Source: Spirosoma sp.
GTDB taxonomy: Bacteria; Bacteroidota; Bacteroidia; Cytophagales; Spirosomataceae
DNA: 7,068 nucleotides
NCBI GenBank assembly: GCA_025351545.1
Contig: JANXVQ010000043.1
Span: 1 to 7,068 of the forward strand
Direction: 5' to 3'
Shown: positions 1 to 6,768 of the stretch, one piece after another
Position numbering within the stretch: position 1 is the stretch's first letter
How the letters are laid out: every line of letters starts with the position of its first letter
The notes under the pieces: model-generated
What the model was told of the DNA's origin: nothing
Database searches by the model: none
What the model saw: only the letters and a program-made list of their open reading frames with translations
Translations under genes and position numbers: made by a program

Positions 1-1370
1 GTTGGCTCAACTTTAATAAACGAAACCCCAGCATTCAGCAACTTGCTTTCATACTGACTCATAACCCGGAAACTACCTTTTTGTCCCCGACCAAATTCGG
101 CCTCCGCCGTCAACCGAGATAAGCTATCGGGGAAATAATACCCTAACCAGCCACCCAGAAATGTTTCAATCTGGTTTGCGCCATACTCATTAAAATTGGT
201 ACGCGAGGTGTTGTACAACGCTGATTGCGTATAATTTCGAACGCGTAAATAGGCCCGGTAATTAAACGAAGCCCCTTTATACTGCGAAATCCCCTTGATA
301 CCAATCTGATTTTCAAGCACTCGAAAACTGTTATGCTGCTCAAGGCGAGACGTATCGCCCAGAATCGCCGGATAGAATCGCCGGACTGCCGTCGCCGTCG
401 TTAATAAGGCATCAGTCTGATTCAGCCGCAGGGTATCATCCTGGTAAAAATTCTTTTGGGCCTGGTAATCGAATTTGTGATACAGTTGAAAGCCCTTGTC
501 GAGAACATACTGGTGATACACGTGCCAGTTGTTCCTAATTTCCCAGCCGTGTGGCCCGTGTAGCGCAGCACTGCCGCTTCGCAAACGCGAATCACCGGTA
601 TAATTAAAGGGAATTGGTGTGCCATCGGCATTCTGTCCCGGCAACAAGCCCCCCTGCTCATCCAGGCTGTGGTTCATGTTGATGAAGTGGGCCAGCAGGG
701 TGTATTTGTCGTTTTTGGAGCGGTAGTTGGTATGCAGTACCAACCCCCAGTTCTGGGCCAGCAATTTATACGAATCGTTGTTTCCACTCGTACCAAACTG
801 CTTCTGCGAAGTAAATCGCTGCACGTCAAAGCCTACGTTCCAGCGGGGCGAAATATTTTGCGACATATCGAAACGCAGAATATTCTGATTATTGCCACCA
901 AGCGCAATGTACATATCGGTATAAGGCGACTTGGTATCGAAATACTTTACGTCCATTGTCTGATACGCATAGGGCGAGAAAACGGTATAGCCCGACTGTG
1001 CCCCCAACTGCTGGGGAACGGGCAAAAAGACCGACCGCATGGGTGTGCCGAGCGCCCCTAAATCCTGGTATTGATTCTGACTCCGCTGCACGTAGGTGAA
1101 CCGATGCACCTCGTCCATAGTCGTATCGAGGGTATAGAGTTTCCGGCGATTGTTGAAAATATCGTCTTCCAACACATAACGCGTTGACTTCGGACCGTAA
1201 ATTACTTTCGTCGAATCGTCAATACCGTTACTACTCCCCGTCGTTGACGTTGGCATACTCTGCCGACCACCAAAACCACCAGGCGTACCGGTAGGGCCCG
1301 GAAACTGCTGCGCCCAGGTCGTGAGCGATACGCTAAGAATTAAAAGTAAGGCAAGGAAACTCCGCTTCAT
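1..1370 (-). CDS. Putative outer-membrane porin (Porin_10-like beta-barrel), C-terminus cut by window edge
   Basis: I translated this region by hand: from the ATG at 1370-1368 it stays open for 456 codons and runs off the left edge without a stop, so the C-terminal part is missing. The first 20 residues (MKRSFLALLLILSVSLTTWA, then QQF) form a clear Sec signal peptide with likely cleavage after Ala20. A Gly/Pro/Ser/Thr-rich linker follows to about residue 55. Next comes the stretch YGPKSTRYVLEDDIFNN, which I recognise from the Bacteroidota 'putative porin' family (PF14121, from memory). The rest is rich in alternating aromatic and polar residues with many Asn, Tyr and Gln, as in outer-membrane beta-strands. 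The substrate is unknown. It lies 52 bases downstream of lpxK on the same strand, so it may be co-transcribed, although a -7-like octamer sits just before its ATG. Confident of an outer-membrane barrel, fairly confident of the family. Confidence 0.85.
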   Translation of the reverse strand, partial: MKRSFLALLLILSVSLTTWAQQFPGPTGTPGGFGGRQSMPTSTTGSSNGIDDSTKVIYGPKSTRYVLEDDIFNNRRKLYTLDTTMDEVHRFTYVQRSQNQYQDLGALGTPMRSVFLPVPQQLGAQSGYTVFSPYAYQTMDVKYFDTKSPYTDMYIALGGNNQNILRFDMSQNISPRWNVGFDVQRFTSQKQFGTSGNNDSYKLLAQNWGLVLHTNYRSKNDKYTLLAHFINMNHSLDEQGGLLPGQNADGTPIPFNYTGDSRLRSGSAALHGPHGWEIRNNWHVYHQYVLDKGFQLYHKFDYQAQKNFYQDDTLRLNQTDALLTTATAVRRFYPAILGDTSRLEQHNSFRVLENQIGIKGISQYKGASFNYRAYLRVRNYTQSALYNTSRTNFNEYGANQIETFLGGWLGYYFPDSLSRLTAEAEFGRGQKGSFRVMSQYESKLLNAGVSFIKVEP

Positions 1371-1375
1371 CAGGT

Positions 1376-1383
1376 CAAAAGTA
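1376..1383 (-). promoter_or_regulatory. Possible -7 promoter element for the porin gene
   Basis: On the minus strand this reads TACTTTTG, an exact match to the Bacteroidota -7 consensus TAnnTTTG. It ends five bases before the porin ATG, so transcription would begin at or very near the start codon, giving an almost leaderless message. No TTG -33 element stands at the usual distance. The same ten bases (TACTTTTGAC) occur upstream of lpxK. A chance match is possible, because the gene could also be read from the lpxK promoter. Confidence 0.35.
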
Positions 1384-1422
1384 CGTCAAAACGTCGGACA
1401 CCCACCCGTTGACGTTACCCTG

Positions 1423-2487
1423 TTAACGATTTTTAAGGCTTGATTGAGTTAAAAACCGGGCAAATTCCTGTTCATAACCAGGCAGAAACGCGACAGCAAC
1501 CGGTAAGTAAGACAACGGCAACGAAGCCCGTTCGTCTGGACTGAGCAACGCGTCGAGTTTCACCCAGTCTTTTTCGGTGGTTACTACACTGGTTCCGGGG
1601 GGCAGGTTTGCCAGAATGTGGTCGAGGTCGGCGCGGGAATAGGCGTGGTGATCGGCAAAGCGGTGATGATGAATCAGGCGAAATGTTTGCCGGACATACT
1701 GCTCCAGCGGATCGGCATTGGCCAGCCCCGATACTAACACGACTGCCTGTAAATCCGTAACCGCTTGTCGCGTTGCGAATGAAACGGGCTGGTCGTAGTG
1801 CAGACCGGCAAAAAAAATCGGCGTATCGGATTGGGTATACGGGCGAATTTTTGCCGCAATACGCTGTTGTTCCGTCGCAAATAAATCGTTCGGGCACTTC
1901 GTAACCACCACAGCATCAGCGCGTCGGGCCCCTTTCCGCCGTTCGCGCAGCCGACCCGCCGGAAACGGATAATCATCGTAGAAGGGCCGGTTATAATCCA
2001 TCAGCAAAATACTGAGGTGCGGCTGAACGGCCCGGTGCTGAAACGCATCGTCGAGCAGAATTTGATGCGTGTCGGGGTGAAGCGCCAGCAACGACTGGAT
2101 AGCTTCGGCCCGGCGTTCGCCCACGCACACCCGAATGTATGGCGTAAACTTCCGATAAAGCTGGAGCGGTTCGTCGCCAATGGTTGAGGCCGAATCCAGA
2201 TCGGTCGCTATCCGAAAACCGGTCGTATGCCGACCGTAGCCCCGGCTCAGGGTGGCCGTCGATCCTGCGCTGCCGGGCACAAAAATTTGCGACCGTTCAA
2301 TCAATAATTCGATCATCGGTGTTTTTCCAGTGCCCCCTACCGTCAAATTACCAACGCTGACAGTATAAACCGGAGGGCGAAATACGTTTAATAAGTGGCT
2401 GTTAAATAGCCAATTACGCACATCCGTCACGAATCCATAAACCCCACTAAATGGTAAGAGCAACCATTTGATAACCGAACGCTTCAT
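1423..2487 (-). CDS. lpxK: Tetraacyldisaccharide 4'-kinase (lipid A 4'-kinase)
   Basis: LpxK phosphorylates the 4' position of the tetraacyl disaccharide 1-phosphate to give lipid IVA, at the cytoplasmic face of the inner membrane. The hydrophobic N-terminus (about residues 4-20) fits membrane association. Visible motifs, numbered from this start, are the P-loop GNLTVGGTGKTP (46-57), SRGYG (81-85), GDEP (104-107), LDDAFQHR (145-152), the PFPAGRLRE stretch (175-183), ADHH (278-281) and TTEKDW (303-308). The Asp in the DDxFQH motif and a His in DHH correspond to residues known to matter for catalysis in the family. The 354-residue length suits Bacteroidota versions. An in-frame ATG at 2523 would add 12 residues, but I prefer 2487: MKRSVIKWLLLPFSGVYG resembles family N-termini, the preceding bases are AT-rich, and the candidate promoter octamer covers the upstream ATG. 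Divergent from menC, upstream of the porin gene. Confidence 0.96.
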   Translation of the reverse strand: MKRSVIKWLLLPFSGVYGFVTDVRNWLFNSHLLNVFRPPVYTVSVGNLTVGGTGKTPMIELLIERSQIFVPGSAGSTATLSRGYGRHTTGFRIATDLDSASTIGDEPLQLYRKFTPYIRVCVGERRAEAIQSLLALHPDTHQILLDDAFQHRAVQPHLSILLMDYNRPFYDDYPFPAGRLRERRKGARRADAVVVTKCPNDLFATEQQRIAAKIRPYTQSDTPIFFAGLHYDQPVSFATRQAVTDLQAVVLVSGLANADPLEQYVRQTFRLIHHHRFADHHAYSRADLDHILANLPPGTSVVTTEKDWVKLDALLSPDERASLPLSYLPVAVAFLPGYEQEFARFLTQSSLKNR

Positions 2488-2520
2488 TAATAATTTCGTA
2501 ATATTACCAGCTTGAGCAGT

Positions 2521-2528
2521 CAAAAGTA
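2521..2528 (-). promoter_or_regulatory. Candidate -7 promoter element for lpxK
   Basis: On the minus strand this reads TACTTTTG, an exact TAnnTTTG match. Transcription would start around 2514, giving a leader of about 27 bases to the ATG at 2487. That would leave the ATG at 2523 outside the message, supporting the shorter LpxK. No TTG lies at the usual -33 distance; the nearest resemblance is GTTCC about 16 bases upstream. The octamer forms one half of a palindrome shared with the menC side. Confidence 0.42.
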
Positions 2529-2536
2529 GTACTTTT
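2522..2536. repeat. 15-bp perfect palindrome between lpxK and menC
   Basis: AAAAGTA, one central G, then TACTTTT: seven-base arms with perfect symmetry, centred on 2529. It lies in the short gap between two divergent genes. Each arm contains most of a -7-like octamer, one per strand. It could simply reflect two back-to-back promoters, or be an operator for a dimeric regulator. The arms are too short and AT-rich to argue for a terminator. Confidence 0.6.
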
Positions 2537-2537
2537 A
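2530..2537 (+). promoter_or_regulatory. Candidate -7 promoter element for menC
   Basis: TACTTTTA matches seven positions' worth of TAnnTTTG, with A replacing the final G. A TTG at 2512-2514 lies 15 bases upstream, shorter than the roughly 17-23 usual between -33 and -7 elements in this phylum. Transcription would start near 2543-2545, leaving a leader of about 29 bases before the menC ATG. Weaker than the lpxK-side octamer. Confidence 0.3.
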
Positions 2538-2572
2538 GGACTGGGAACCCCTCGTCCTCACAGCCCGGTACA

Positions 2573-3673
2573 ATGAGTTTAAAAGCCGACTACCTGAAAT
2601 ACACGTTGCATTTTCGCTTCGAAGCGGGTACGTCACGCGGCACCCTGACGGAAAAGACGTCTTACGTTATCCGGCTCTTCGACGATGAAGATCCGACATG
2701 TATCGGTTATGGTGAATGTGGACCGCTAAAAGGGTTGAGTTACGACGACCGACCCGATTTTGACGATCGGCTGTGCCACTACTGCGAGGAGTTTACAGAA
2801 CTTGACCTTCAATTGTTTAGCTGGAATGTTCCTATTGTGCTCAACCAGCTCATCAGCCCGGAGTTTCCGAGTATTCTATTTGGTTTTGAAACGGCCATGC
2901 TCGATTTTCTGGCGGGCGGACAGCGACTTATTCTCCCGTCCGATTTCACCAGTAATCAGCGCTCGCTACCCATCAATGGTTTGATCTGGATGGGCAGTCC
3001 AGCCTTCATGCGCCAGCAGATTGAGGAGAAACTTCAGGCCGGTTACACCACGCTGAAGCTGAAAATCGGAGCGGCAGATTTCGAGCAGGAATGCGATTTA
3101 CTGGCCATGATTCGGGAGAAGTACACCGCCGAACAGATTGGCTTACGGGTCGATGCCAATGGTGCCTTCCGGCCCGATGAAGCGATGGTCAAACTCGAAC
3201 GGCTGGCAGCCTTTAATTTACACTCCATTGAGCAACCGATTCGCGCCGGACAGCCCGATTTGATGGCCGACCTCTGCCGCCATTCTCCCCTACCCATTGC
3301 GCTGGATGAGGAACTGATTGGCCAGATGGAATACGTACATAAATTTCGGCTGCTGAAAAAAATTCAGCCGCAGTTTATTATTCTCAAACCTACCTTGTTG
3401 GGTGGATTGCGCCATTGCGACGAGTGGATTGAACTGGCCGGGCGACTCAATATCGGCTGGTGGCTTACCTCGGCGCTGGAATCAAACATTGGTCTCAATG
3501 CCATCGCTCAATATACGGCCCGGTTTAAACACCTGCTTCCGCAAGGGTTGGGCACGGGACAATTGTATGATAATAACGTCGATAGCCCGTTGGTTGTCGA
3601 ACACGGGCAACTACACTACGACCCTACCCGGTTCTGGAAACTCAGTCCGCTTTTGGTTGATGTCTCTCACTAA
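2573..3673 (+). CDS. menC: o-Succinylbenzoate synthase (menaquinone biosynthesis, enolase superfamily)
   Basis: MenC dehydrates SHCHC (2-succinyl-6-hydroxy-2,4-cyclohexadiene-1-carboxylate) to o-succinylbenzoate in the cytoplasm, a step in making menaquinone, the usual respiratory quinone of Bacteroidota. The 366-residue protein has the enolase-superfamily layout: an N-terminal capping domain with YGECGPLKGLS (46-56), then a barrel domain. The expected active-site residues are present: the KxK pair Lys162 and Lys164 (LKLKIG), metal ligands Asp194 (VDANG), Glu220 (IEQP) and Asp245 (LDEE), and Lys272 (LKP). The late motif TSALESNIG (299-307) also fits MenC. The ATG at 2573 gives a family-like N-terminus. 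Dipeptide epimerases and acylamino-acid racemases share this scaffold, but the capping-domain motif and length favour MenC. No other men gene is in the window. It is divergent from lpxK and 15 bases ahead of a regulator in the same reading frame, so the two probably share a transcript. Confidence 0.9.
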   Translation: MSLKADYLKYTLHFRFEAGTSRGTLTEKTSYVIRLFDDEDPTCIGYGECGPLKGLSYDDRPDFDDRLCHYCEEFTELDLQLFSWNVPIVLNQLISPEFPSILFGFETAMLDFLAGGQRLILPSDFTSNQRSLPINGLIWMGSPAFMRQQIEEKLQAGYTTLKLKIGAADFEQECDLLAMIREKYTAEQIGLRVDANGAFRPDEAMVKLERLAAFNLHSIEQPIRAGQPDLMADLCRHSPLPIALDEELIGQMEYVHKFRLLKKIQPQFIILKPTLLGGLRHCDEWIELAGRLNIGWWLTSALESNIGLNAIAQYTARFKHLLPQGLGTGQLYDNNVDSPLVVEHGQLHYDPTRFWKLSPLLVDVSH

Positions 3674-3688
3674 CTAAGCCCCCATTCA

Positions 3689-5203
3689 TTGAACCTTCCC
3701 GCTGATCATATCCGCCTGCTGTTTGGCTTGAAACTGCGCCAGCTTAGACTGGACAAAAAACTATCTGTCAGCGAATTGGCCCAAAGAGCAAGTCTGTCTG
3801 TTTCGTACGTAACCGAAATCGAGAAGGGACGTAAGTACCCAAAAGCCGACAAGATTTCGGCCCTGGCCAACGCGATGGAGGTGGATTACGATACACTCGT
3901 TTCCCTAAAACTCAGCAAGAAGCTAGAGCCTATTTCGGACTTGCTGCGCTCGAAATTCCTGACCGAAATCCCGCTCGAACTCTTCGGAATCGACCCCTCG
4001 GATATACTGGAATTACTGGCCGAAGCCCCCGCCAAAGTCAGTGCCATGATCCGTACGTTTATGGATATTGCGCAGAGCTACAACATGAGCGTGGAGCGAT
4101 TGTACCAAACGATGCTGCGGTCGTATCAGGAAATGCACGACAATTATTTCCCGGATATCGAAGCCGATGCCGACCGATTTCTAACTGAGTTTTCGCCGTC
4201 AACGGGCTCACCATCCGATCAGACCGTTGGTGAACCTTTGCTGGCCAACCTGCTTAAAACCCGCTACGACGTTCGTATCCAGCAATTCGATCCGCTTGCC
4301 AATCCCGAATTAGAATCGCTCCGGTCGGTTTATCGGCCCGAGCATCGAACGCTCCATCTCAACGCCGGACTATCCAATGAGCAACGGGCGTTTATCCTGG
4401 CGCGGGAAGTTGGTTTCCAGTTTATGAGCCTGAAAAACCGGCCTTACACCTATTCGTGGGTCGAAGCGGAGTCGTTTGAGCAGATACTCAACAACTACAA
4501 AGCGTCGTATTTTGCCGGGGCGATTCTCATCCGTCGCGATGCGCTGGTGGCCAAACTGACCACTCTGTTTGCCAGGGAAACGTGGAGTAATGACGATTTC
4601 CTGCAACTCATTGCCGACTTTGACGCCACGCCCGAACGGTTCTTTTATCGGCTTAGCAATGTACTGCCAAGTCATTTTGGCATTGACCAGTTGTTTTTTT
4701 ACCGCTTTAATCATACCCCCGGTCAAACGACCTTCAAGCTGACAAAAGAGATGCACCTGTCGCGGCAGCAAGGTCCGCGCGGAATCGTCGACGAGCATTT
4801 CTGCCGACGCTGGATTGCCTGGACGATCTTGCAGGAACTCCAGTTTTTACAGCAGAACAAGGGCCTCGACGGCGCCCTTTGCCGGGCACAACTCTCGGAA
4901 TATGCCGATTCGGGCCATCAATACCTGATTATTTCAGTAGCGCATCCGTTTCAGCCGCAGTTCCAGCAAAACATGAGCGTATCCATGTGCTTTGCCGTAA
5001 ACGACGCGTTGAAAAGTAAGATGAAGTTTCTCAATGCACCGAACGAGATTACCAATCTACACGAGATTCCATTCCGAATTGTTAACCAGACCTGCGAACG
5101 TTGCGGTATTTTCGACTGCCGCGAGCGGGTAGCCGCCCCAGCCGTATTGCAGAAAAAGCGGCAATTTGCCGTCGTAAAAAAGGCAATGGAAGCGCTGAAG
5201 TAA
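3689..5203 (+). CDS. XRE-family regulator of the RamB/PrpR (short-chain acyl regulator) type
   Basis: A 504-residue protein. Residues about 10-70 form a Cro/CI-type helix-turn-helix (recognition region around SVSELAQRASLSVSYVTEIEKG, 26-47). The middle matches the IrrE-like peptidase fold, but where HExxH is expected (LAREVGFQF, 237-245) both histidines are replaced (Arg239, Phe243), so it is probably not a protease. The C-terminus carries Cys469, Cys472 and Cys477 (TCERCGIFDCRER), as in the DUF2083 domain of mycobacterial RamB and PrpR, where acyl-CoA binding and, for PrpR, an iron-sulfur cluster have been described. By analogy it may sense a CoA ester or redox state; its targets here are unknown. 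The start is TTG: no ATG or GTG lies between the menC stop at 3671-3673 and this codon, and the first in-frame ATG (residue 63) would destroy the DNA-binding domain. Likely co-transcribed with menC. Confidence 0.85.
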   Translation: MNLPADHIRLLFGLKLRQLRLDKKLSVSELAQRASLSVSYVTEIEKGRKYPKADKISALANAMEVDYDTLVSLKLSKKLEPISDLLRSKFLTEIPLELFGIDPSDILELLAEAPAKVSAMIRTFMDIAQSYNMSVERLYQTMLRSYQEMHDNYFPDIEADADRFLTEFSPSTGSPSDQTVGEPLLANLLKTRYDVRIQQFDPLANPELESLRSVYRPEHRTLHLNAGLSNEQRAFILAREVGFQFMSLKNRPYTYSWVEAESFEQILNNYKASYFAGAILIRRDALVAKLTTLFARETWSNDDFLQLIADFDATPERFFYRLSNVLPSHFGIDQLFFYRFNHTPGQTTFKLTKEMHLSRQQGPRGIVDEHFCRRWIAWTILQELQFLQQNKGLDGALCRAQLSEYADSGHQYLIISVAHPFQPQFQQNMSVSMCFAVNDALKSKMKFLNAPNEITNLHEIPFRIVNQTCERCGIFDCRERVAAPAVLQKKRQFAVVKKAMEALK

Positions 5204-5231
5204 ATGATTCCGTACCGACGACCTCAGCCGC

Positions 5232-5276
5232 CACAACTGGCTCACGAATGAAGAGAATAGTCATGAGCCAGTCGTG
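5232..5276. terminator. Inverted repeat between convergent genes, probable bidirectional terminator
   Basis: The arms are 5232-5244 (CACAACTGGCTCA) and 5264-5276 (TGAGCCAGTCGTG), with a 19-base loop. On the plus-strand transcript 12 of 13 positions pair, with one A-C mismatch. On the minus-strand transcript that position becomes a G-U wobble, so all 13 pair. It sits 28 bases after the regulator stop and about 31 bases beyond the efflux channel stop, where both transcripts should end. No U-tract follows on either strand and the loop is large, so it is not a textbook intrinsic terminator. It could also act as a 3'-end stabilising hairpin. Confidence 0.5.
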
Positions 5277-5307
5277 ACACGAACCAGAGCCAGAAAAGAG
5301 AATACGA

Positions 5308-6768
5308 TCAATCCTGCTCCCATCCGCCACCCAGCGCCCGGTACAAACCAACCAGCGACAGAAATTGCGCCCGCTTCGTTTCGACCAGGGCCAGTTCGGC
5401 ATCCAGTACGCTGCGCTGAGCGGTAATAACTTCCAGATACGTGGCATAGCCATTCACAAACAACTCATTTGAGGTAGTAGCCGCCTGCCGGAGTACCGCC
5501 ACTTCCTGCCGTTGAATATCCGCTACGTTCCGGTAATTGTCCAGCCCTTTCAGACTGCTCACGACTTCACTAACCCCGGTCAGAATCGTCTTTCGATAGG
5601 CAAAGTACGCTTCCCGGCTCCGTGCCACCGACACCGCATAATTGCCTTTCAGTAACCGTCGATTGAAAATCGGAGCGCCCAGGCCACCAATGATTCCGGC
5701 GGCAATAGACGCCGGGTCCAACAGCGAGAATACCCTGAATGCATTCAGTCCGACATAGGGCGTCAATGTCAGCGACGGCAAAAATTCGGCCTGCGCAACG
5801 GCGACATCGACATTCGCGGCTTCCAGTTCGCGTTCAGCCTGCCGGATGTCGGGCCGACGACGGACCAGTTGCGAAGGGACTCCCGCCAGTACCGATGCCG
5901 GGATTTTTTGATCTTCGATGGACTGCCCGCGAGAAATGGGTTGCGGATAACGACCCAGCACCGCATTCAACTGATTTTCGGCTTCTACGATCTCCTGCTG
6001 GACCCGGCCGTCCAGACTGCGGGTGTTTAGTAGTTGGGCCGTAAACTGCTGAACGGCCAGTTCTGTTACCCGACCGGCCGCTTTTTGCACAAGCACCAAC
6101 TCAACAGCCCGTTGTTGCAGGACAACGTTTTTCCGAATAATGTCCAGTTCCGCATCGAGCGCCAGCAGCGTGTAATACAGCCGGGACACCTCACCCATAA
6201 TCGCTGTAATCATCAGGTTTCGCCCTTCCTGCGAGGCCAGCAAACGGGTGTAGGCAGCCCGTTTGCGGTTGCGAAGTTTCCCCCAGATATCCAGTTCCCA
6301 CGAACTGCGAAGGCCCAGAAAATAGTCCGGCGTCGGGTTAGGAATTTGGCTCTTCCCGGCAACATTTTCGGACAGGTTCGTATCATAATTACCGACGCCG
6401 TTCAGGGTATATCGGCCATACCGATCAACACCGGCAGCAGCCACGGCATTTACACTTGGCAGCAAAGCGCCCCGACTGATCTGAAACGTAGCCTGCGCCA
6501 TCTCAATACGTTGAAGCGTCATCCGAAGATCAGGATTTTGAGTCAACGCCGTGTCGATCAGTCGCACCAGATTTTTATCGGTGAATAAGGTTTGCCGGGT
6601 CAAGCTACCGATTGACGCAGAATCCGTGCTTCCCGCAAACGACACAGGTAGTTGAACATCCGGCGTTTTTTGTGGTGTATGCACGATTCGGCAACCGCTC
6701 ATATTGACGAATAACAGGAGCAGACCGAGACTGTATATTAAGTTATTCTTGTTCAAGAAGGACATCAT
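5308..6768 (-). CDS. Outer-membrane channel lipoprotein of an RND efflux system (NodT/OprM family)
   Basis: This is the TolC-like outer-membrane factor that completes a tripartite drug or metal efflux pump. From the ATG at 6768 it has 486 residues, normal for the family. The N-terminus is a lipoprotein signal: NKNN, a hydrophobic run, then the lipobox MSGC with Cys26 as the lipidation site. Two outer-membrane efflux repeats follow, roughly 60-270 and 290-475. Typical motifs are SWELDIWGKLRN (156-167), RRRPDIRQAE (303-312), GYATYLEVITAQRSVLDAE (440-458) and the C-terminal YRALGGGW (476-483). The frame is open back to an ATG at 6900, but that would add 44 residues ahead of the lipoprotein signal and is rejected. 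A second ATG at 6765 is equally possible. The start overlaps the end of the RND pump gene by 26 bases, indicating translational coupling. Substrate cannot be told from sequence. Confidence 0.95.
   Translation of the reverse strand: MMSFLNKNNLIYSLGLLLLFVNMSGCRIVHTPQKTPDVQLPVSFAGSTDSASIGSLTRQTLFTDKNLVRLIDTALTQNPDLRMTLQRIEMAQATFQISRGALLPSVNAVAAAGVDRYGRYTLNGVGNYDTNLSENVAGKSQIPNPTPDYFLGLRSSWELDIWGKLRNRKRAAYTRLLASQEGRNLMITAIMGEVSRLYYTLLALDAELDIIRKNVVLQQRAVELVLVQKAAGRVTELAVQQFTAQLLNTRSLDGRVQQEIVEAENQLNAVLGRYPQPISRGQSIEDQKIPASVLAGVPSQLVRRRPDIRQAERELEAANVDVAVAQAEFLPSLTLTPYVGLNAFRVFSLLDPASIAAGIIGGLGAPIFNRRLLKGNYAVSVARSREAYFAYRKTILTGVSEVVSSLKGLDNYRNVADIQRQEVAVLRQAATTSNELFVNGYATYLEVITAQRSVLDAELALVETKRAQFLSLVGLYRALGGGWEQD

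Noticed and set aside
669..1061. Plus-strand open frame of 130 codons
   Set aside because: Lies wholly antisense to the putative porin gene, whose signal peptide and continuous 456-codon frame are far better supported.
1390..1416. Short inverted repeat AACGTC / GACGTT in the lpxK-porin gap
   Set aside because: Six-base arms with a 15-base loop and no T-tract; too weak to call a terminator or operator.
2488..2523. Longer LpxK start at 2523
   Set aside because: The extra 12 residues do not look like the family N-terminus, and the candidate promoter octamer overlaps this ATG.
2573..3673. Dipeptide epimerase or N-acylamino-acid racemase
   Set aside because: These share the KxK...K scaffold, but the YGECGPLKGLS capping motif and overall sequence fit Bacteroidota MenC better.
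4370..4798. Minus-strand open frame of 142 codons
   Set aside because: Antisense to the middle of the XRE regulator with no recognisable domain.
3689..5203. Regulator as an active IrrE/ImmA-type protease of a phage or toxin-antitoxin system
   Set aside because: Both HExxH histidines are missing, the C-terminal cysteine domain matches metabolic regulators, and no toxin, phage or mobile gene is nearby.
6034..6588. Plus-strand open frame of 184 codons
   Set aside because: Antisense to the outer-membrane channel gene; its protein shows no recognisable motif and looks like a shadow frame.
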